A stretch of DNA of 64,000 nt, taken from Lunularia cruciata. Its lineage: Eukaryota; Streptophyta; Marchantiopsida; Lunulariales; Lunulariaceae. Shown in pieces: positions 59,033 to 64,000 of the stretch. Under the pieces are notes generated by a model. The model ran no database searches and was not told the DNA's origin. It saw nothing but the letters and a program-made list of their open reading frames with translations. Location of the stretch: NCBI GenBank assembly GCA_948567375.1, contig OX419758.1:44335001-44399000 (forward strand), read 5' to 3'. Within the stretch, counting starts at the first letter, position 1. Each line of letters starts with the position of its first letter. Position numbers and translations under genes: made by a program.

Positions 59033-60936
59033 TGTGACAACCCGGCAAATATCACTTTTGTGGTAATCAGGTAAGTAAAGTTCATTCTCACAGAGATACT
59101 ATTCAGAATTGGTCAAATATGAAGTCAAATAGTAACAAGTAGTTCTTCTTGAGTTCTTCTTTAAGATCTTAGGTAGCAACTACACCCAGAAGAGAGTAAC
59201 AAACACTGATTTGCAATCTTGTCACAAATTAACACTCCTTAATCACAACTCCAAATCTTTCCAAAAAATCTTGATTGTGATGATTCATGCTCTCCCAAAA
59301 ATGACACTTCACACTACAAAACAACTTTGCCTCAGAATTGTGTTCTACCCCTCCATTGAAGGCACAACTTCCTTGATCAAAATTGCTTCACATCAACTCA
59401 GCGCTGGACTCACAAATGCATAAAACTACCAACACTACAATTCCTCTCAGATCTGTCAAGGCATTGCTTTGATTGCATTTCACTCAAGATCAAACACACA
59501 AAATGAAGATCAAGGCTGTGAAATCTAACATCCAACAAGCACACTGATTTGCACTTCAAAATTCTCTACACACTCACAAACACACACAAAGTTGACACTT
59601 GGAATTAAGCTCAAATGATGAGCACTACTTCATAGCGCTTTGCTTTATCTAATCATAGAAATAATGAGCACTAAACAACATTTTACTATAAATTCTACCC
59701 TTAAATAGTGAAGCACTTCAGCAGTTACTAACAACAAATTACTAACAACTATACCGTTTCTACAACAAATTTTCCTACCTGTAGATCCAAAATAACAATG
59801 TACCTCTTCACATCTGCCTCTTCAGATCTCAAAACTGTTACTACTCCAACTCAATGTCTACTTCTTCCTTGGCTTTCAAACCCAATCTTGAAGTAATCTC
59901 ACACACTACTCTATCCTCGTATCTATTTGATTCTACTGAATCCTTCACTATTTCTACTACTTCTTCACTCATATTTGCAATTACACTAGTAAGTATTCTA
60001 TTTAACTTGTTATCTTCCGACCCACTCTTTTATAAAGTGTCAAATGTCAAATCTGAAGACATATGCATTCTTATCTTTGTTACTTTAGGTCTAACTACTA
60101 TCAATTACTTTGCTAATTCTACTATATCTTCATCAAGAATTGTAATTGAAAGCATGGGTACAGTATCTACGCCTTCAATTTGTAACCCACTTTCCCGTAA
60201 TCGCTCATGTAATTGACCCGGATACACTTACTGTCTGATCTTGCACTTTGAGTTCATTCACTACTGCTATTTCTCTTCTAATCCTATCCTATCTTCAATT
60301 GAAGTCATGGGCATCCTAAATATTTGCTTTCCTTACTCTAACTTCTTCTAATCCCTCTGGCAAAACTCCCAAAGTCACCTTCACTTCACTTTGAGGTCCA
60401 ATTACCTTGGGTTATATCATGTTTGTCTTGAGGCAAAGTCTTTAGACCCAAAGTCATGTAAACCCAAAGTCCAAAATCCAAAGTCCGAAGTCCGAAGTCC
60501 CGAAGACACCAACCCAAAGACCTTCAACTACTCTATACATCTACTATAGAAACTTCAAATGCTTGTAAATGCTGCTACAGACCTCCAAACTCAATGATTT
60601 TTTGTGGCAATGGAAAGCCTGGAACAAGATGCTTCCAACGAGATATGGCAAGTATGATTTGGACTTGTGGTCATTGAGATATGGCCCCCGTAGTAATGCA
60701 AACTTGTAACCTTCATTTCGATGCAAAGAACCTTTGGCGTTTGACCTCCTTCTTCCTCTGACACAAAGTAAGCTCCTTTGGGTCTTCATCCAAACCAATT
60801 TCTTCTTCCTCCAATACAAAGTCAATTTCCTTGAGCTTGATCAAAACACAAGTTTCCTCTCATTTCTTTTCAATTTTGTTTCAGCAAGGCACTTCTTCTT
60901 TAAAACTCGTCCAAAATGAAAAATGTAGGTACCACA
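59033..60936. mobile_element. 1.9-kb LTR-like insertion in the Ty3 gag/leader
   Basis: It begins TGTGACAACCCGG and ends GGTACCACA (TGTG...CACA). Flanking 5-mers TAAGG (59,028-59,032) and TGAGG (60,937-60,941) differ at one base. The equivalent site in the deleted element near 6,320 lacks this sequence, giving a natural empty site. It holds a 120-codon open frame (59,854-60,216) of low-complexity composition that I do not believe is a gene, and short AAGTCCG repeats near 60,480. It is probably a long solo LTR; orientation not determined. Confidence 0.6.
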
Positions 60937-62585
60937 TGAGGAATGCATCCTCAAAGAAATCTGATAATAATGAGACCCACTCATTTTTTCTCCTCTCATT
61001 TTTTATGCAACTTCTCTTGAAGTCTCTCACAAAGGCCTCCACATCTTCCCCATGTTAGCCTCTCACTATCTTTCTCTTGTCTCTCAATATTCTCTTTCTT
61101 TTCTCTCACTCTATAACTTAAAGAGTATATACATGACTAACACCATTTGAAAGGAATACACCAAAGGGAACACAAAAGTTTTAGGTTGCTCTAAGATTGC
61201 TATAGCAAGACCAAATCCTAGAGTGCATAATAATTGAACCCTCTAGATAGTTTATCCATAAGTTGAAAGATTATCTCCATCATTAATTTTGAGAGCTAGT
61301 TGATAGAGGTGGTAGTTTCTCTATAACTATACAAAGACTATTTCCAAGATCTTTCACTAAAGTTTCTAAAAGTGCTATTACTCCACTGCACTCATGTCCT
61401 TTTGGAAGTCTTTCCACTCAACGAACCTCACTCAACTCCTTGGTCTTAGATCTCTTCCCTCCCAATCTTGGTGAAGAAGGTGCAATATAGAATCCTAAGT
61501 CAAGTAAGCCTCTACTTTCTCTCATCTCTTGCTCTCAAAGCTCAATAGAAATCAACTTGCCTTATGTTTCTTCTTTACATATAAAAAGCACTTAGAACCA
61601 CACTTTCCTCCAAGTAATGTATGCTTTTGGATCCTCTCAACGCTCTCTTCAAATTCTATTTTGACTCTTTTTTTCTCAAATCAATACCTACAATCACCTC
61701 AAACTCTTGGAGAACCTTGCATAGCCTTAGCTTCCGTGGACTCTTGGTGACCCTCCATATTTCCAAGATGAGTCTAAACACTCAAACATACTTTTGGTTA
61801 TTCTCACACTCCTCATGCATGAGATCCCAACTTTCCAACCCCTCCTCACAATGTCACTAAATTCTCTCAATAAGTATGTGACACCCTTTGAAATATTGCA
61901 AACCTGATCAAAACCCTAGGGTGTCCTTCCTTGAAAAATTTCAGATCTTTTCATTGAGCCATTTGGCCTAGGCTCTTTTCTATTTAGCACACATCTTCCA
62001 GATTTGGTTTGAAAACTACCTCCTAAACTTCAAAACTTTATAACTCTTTGTACATGAATGATCTCTCTTTGAGTTTCAACCAACCGGTAGCCTATCTACC
62101 ACTTAATTTTCTTGAAAAGTTCACTGTAATCAAATTCAAGATCTAGAAATGGAAAACTCTTTACAAATTTCTTAAGAGTATGCAATTTCTAGAGCAATTT
62201 ATTCAATCAACTTCTTAAAAATCTAGCTTAGTGTGTGTACTAGTTCTCACAATAAATTTAAGTGTGATAATTGAAGGATAACCTCAGATATCATGGGTAG
62301 AAATTCCATGTCTAGATAATAAGGTAGAATTTTTGCCCAAATTGACCATAATCTCCAAAAATCTACAATCCACCTCCCACAATCTCTCCAAAGCTTCTCA
62401 TGTGTACAAGATGTACAATATCACCTCAAAGACATTATAATGAACTATAGGGTACAAGAATGGGTCTTGGTTCTCTAACACAAGATCGACCCTCTCATCC
62501 CAATGTTCTGTCCAAGTGAGCTCTCATAGCCTTGTTTTGCCTAATGTAGAATTGAACACATAACATTATCTAGCCTTCTTGAGAG
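60937..62585 (-). other. leader region of the Ty3 element
   Basis: 60,940-61,860 aligns with 6,240-7,260 of the deleted element. No coding domain is recognised in 61,860-62,585. Confidence 0.5.
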
Positions 62586-62586
62586 G

Positions 62587-62604
62587 TCTTGACAACAAAA
62601 CCAA
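62587..62604 (-). promoter_or_regulatory. primer-binding-site candidate
   Basis: Directly inside the 5' LTR the minus strand reads TGGTTTTGTTGTCAAGAC. It can be derived, mostly by C-to-T and G-to-A changes, from the TGGCGCCGTTGCC-type site (tRNA-Asp) of some plant Ty3 elements; ten of 18 bases agree. A different tRNA primer is possible. Confidence 0.35.
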
Positions 62605-62607
62605 AAA

Positions 62608-63290
62608 TGTGAGCCGGCCTATCTCTCACACAAGATATACTCTAATGGCTATTATGATAGCGCACCATGAACTAAGAAGGAAAGGAAACCCAACTCCATC
62701 ATACTCCTCCAAGGCAAACTCTCCAAGACTCAAACCATTACTCACTAGAGAACTCAATGAGAGAGAGGTAGTTGCAAATAAAAGGATGATGAGTATCTCC
62801 TCACCCTTAGTTTATATACTTGTGAAATAGTTACACACCAAGGTTACTAATTTTTAGAGTAACTCAAGTTATTGGACTAAAAATTAAACAAAGTCAAAAG
62901 GAATATCTATACTCATGGGAATATTCCCTTAAGCATGTGGTCTTATCTTGACCCAACCACTAAGTGAAGGATTATTTTGCATAGGATATCCTTAGACTAT
63001 AGAAGAATCTGAATCAAAAAGGCTTGTGCATCTAAGAGTTATCAACTCTTACCTCAAAGCCAAACACCTAGGAATAATACCAAGTTAATACACTAGAATC
63101 AAAAATAGTGGTGCTCATCTTTTTCACTTCTTCAAAAGTAAGATCCATTCTATCTTAGTTCTGAATAACTTCATCTAATCATGGTTACTCTGGAACCATC
63201 TTTTATCTCTATATAAGTAATATATCTCAAGTATTTGTAATACCAAACTAAATATCACAATAGCACATACATGCACAAATGGGTGTCACA
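62608..63290 (-). repeat. 5' LTR of the 11-kb Ty3 element
   Basis: On the plus strand it starts TGTGAGCCGGCC and ends GGGTGTCACA; 683 bp, TG...CA on the minus strand. It carries a minus-strand TATATAAA near 62,815. It is end-to-end homologous to 52,298-52,986. Confidence 0.9.
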
Positions 63291-63612
63291 GACCCATGTA
63301 CACTATGAGCATTGCAAAGGAGTTCCAAAGGCAAGATGTAATTTATTGAGAGAAATAAAACAATTGAATTACACATCAAAGAAATCATATTTATTACATT
63401 GGGTGACAACATGCATAATTTTACATAATTTTATTATCAACCAATCTCATATATTGGAAGATGTTGATTTTGAAGAAGAGATAGATTTAGGCATTGGTGT
63501 TGGGGTTGGAGGTTCATTTGAGCCTTACCAAGAACAGACTAGATATGAAGTATTGCATCATTGTCTACCATTTAATTGTCAAGCATGTGTTTTCTTGAAT
63601 TCAAGAGTGTAA
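63291..63612 (+). pseudogene. PIF/Harbinger transposase relic, 3' portion
   Basis: Past one copy of GACC, the frame opens HVHYEHCKGVPKARCNLL, matching the end of PIF/Harbinger nucleases (N-E-H-C...L-K-x-R-W region). It continues through HWVTTCIILHNFII, the conserved C-terminal W-x-x-x-C-x-x-L-H-N box, to a stop at 63,610-63,612. This part has no internal stop. Frame and position continue the segment ending at 52,297. Confidence 0.75.
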
Positions 63613-64000
63613 AACTAATTCCAAGTAGTCTTTTGGAATGCAAGCTTGTAAATAAATTATATATGTTATTCATGCCATGAAAGTCAAATTCAAAGGAATG
63701 ATTTCATTTTATACATGTGATTATTGGGATGCTGAGGATACTAGGGCCAATTAAGACGTTTGGGCTACTCAAGGTGCACATGATGCTTGGGAGATCAAGG
63801 TGAATAGGTGCAAATTTACGACTTCTATTTTATTTGAGGAGCTTTTGAGTTGATATATTTCTATATTTTGCTAATTTTATTGCATAAATATAGATATATT
63901 TGAAAAGGTGTGGTTTTGAGCTGTTTTGTGCTATATAAAAAATTGGCTCTCTTAAAGGTACATCACAAAAAAGAAAAGCTTTAGGAGTAGATATCCATAG
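63613..64000. other. no gene seen; possible 3' flank of the Harbinger gene
   Basis: AT-rich. AATAAATTATAT near 63,653 could be a polyadenylation signal. Terminal inverted repeats of the transposon were not found inside the window. Confidence 0.4.

Larger units (their letters stand above)
52298..63290 (-). mobile_element. 11-kb Ty3-type element, minus strand, inserted in the Harbinger gene
   Basis: Two LTRs in the same orientation, a primer-site-like sequence, gag, protease, reverse transcriptase, RNase H and integrase on the minus strand, and a polypurine tract define a full Ty3-type element. The four bases GACC abut both outer ends (52,294-52,297 and 63,291-63,294). It carries three nested insertions: an inverted LTR of its own family (53,018-53,710), a TGTAATAC solo LTR (56,946-57,540) and a 1.9-kb LTR-like insert (59,033-60,936). 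All coding domains are broken, so it is not autonomous. The gag and leader match the deleted element at 5.0-7.9 kb. Confidence 0.88.

Noticed and set aside
59854-60216. 120-codon open frame as a gene
   Set aside because: Serine/threonine-rich low-complexity composition inside an LTR-like insertion; no domain recognised.
62579-62830. 83-codon plus-strand open frame as a gene
   Set aside because: It lies in the Ty3 LTR on its antisense strand; the same frame appears, equally open, in the inverted LTR at 53.5 kb.

Overview
This window looks like nuclear DNA from a land plant with a large, repeat-filled genome. It is AT-rich and CpG-poor over most of its length. I found no host gene with an intact reading frame. 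The plant assignment rests on plant-type Ty3, LINE, MULE and PIF/Harbinger relics, three TTTAGGG telomere-type units, and a decayed fragment of plastid atpB. A gymnosperm, fern or other non-flowering plant is my guess from element types and size, but the sequence alone does not settle this.

Layout. 1-3,600: CpG-richer DNA with short tandem repeats, two small hairpins and a repeat shared with 27.5 and 38.4 kb. 5,013-7,940: internally deleted minus-strand Ty3 element (LTR, gag, leader, LTR; no pol). 8.8-9.7 kb and 34.5-36.1 kb: two decayed, intron-bearing copies of one unrecognised minus-strand gene. 11.8-12.9 kb, 16.6-19.2 kb, 22.5-27.4 kb and 38.8-39.1 kb (minus strand): four relics of LINE-type retrotransposons; the 22.5-27.4 kb copy is most complete. 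14.7-15.0 kb: a cluster of heat-shock-element-like modules upstream of a TATA box. 19.8, 23.7, 24.8 and 56.9 kb: four solo LTRs of one family, each with a perfect 5-bp target duplication. 31.3-32.7 kb: MULE transposase relic. 37.5 kb: plastid atpB fragment. 39.4-42.2 kb: satellite-like tandem array with a 159-bp period. 42.4-48.6 kb: plus-strand Ty3 element with a PHD-finger-like tail. 51.5-52.3 kb plus 63.3-63.6 kb: one PIF/Harbinger transposase gene split in two by an 11-kb minus-strand Ty3 element (52,298-63,290), which carries three further nested LTRs.

The nesting gives a relative history. The Harbinger gene was hit by the 11-kb Ty3 element. That element then received a solo LTR of its own family in inverted orientation, a 1.9-kb LTR-like insert in its gag/leader region, and a solo LTR of the TGTAATAC family in pol. 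Two TGTAATAC solo LTRs also landed inside the best LINE. The most useful observations are the frame-restoring 4-bp duplication at the Harbinger/Ty3 junction, the 0.69-kb LTR palindrome, the PHD-like Ty3 tail, the heat-shock-element cluster, the 159-bp array, and the duplicated unknown gene relic.
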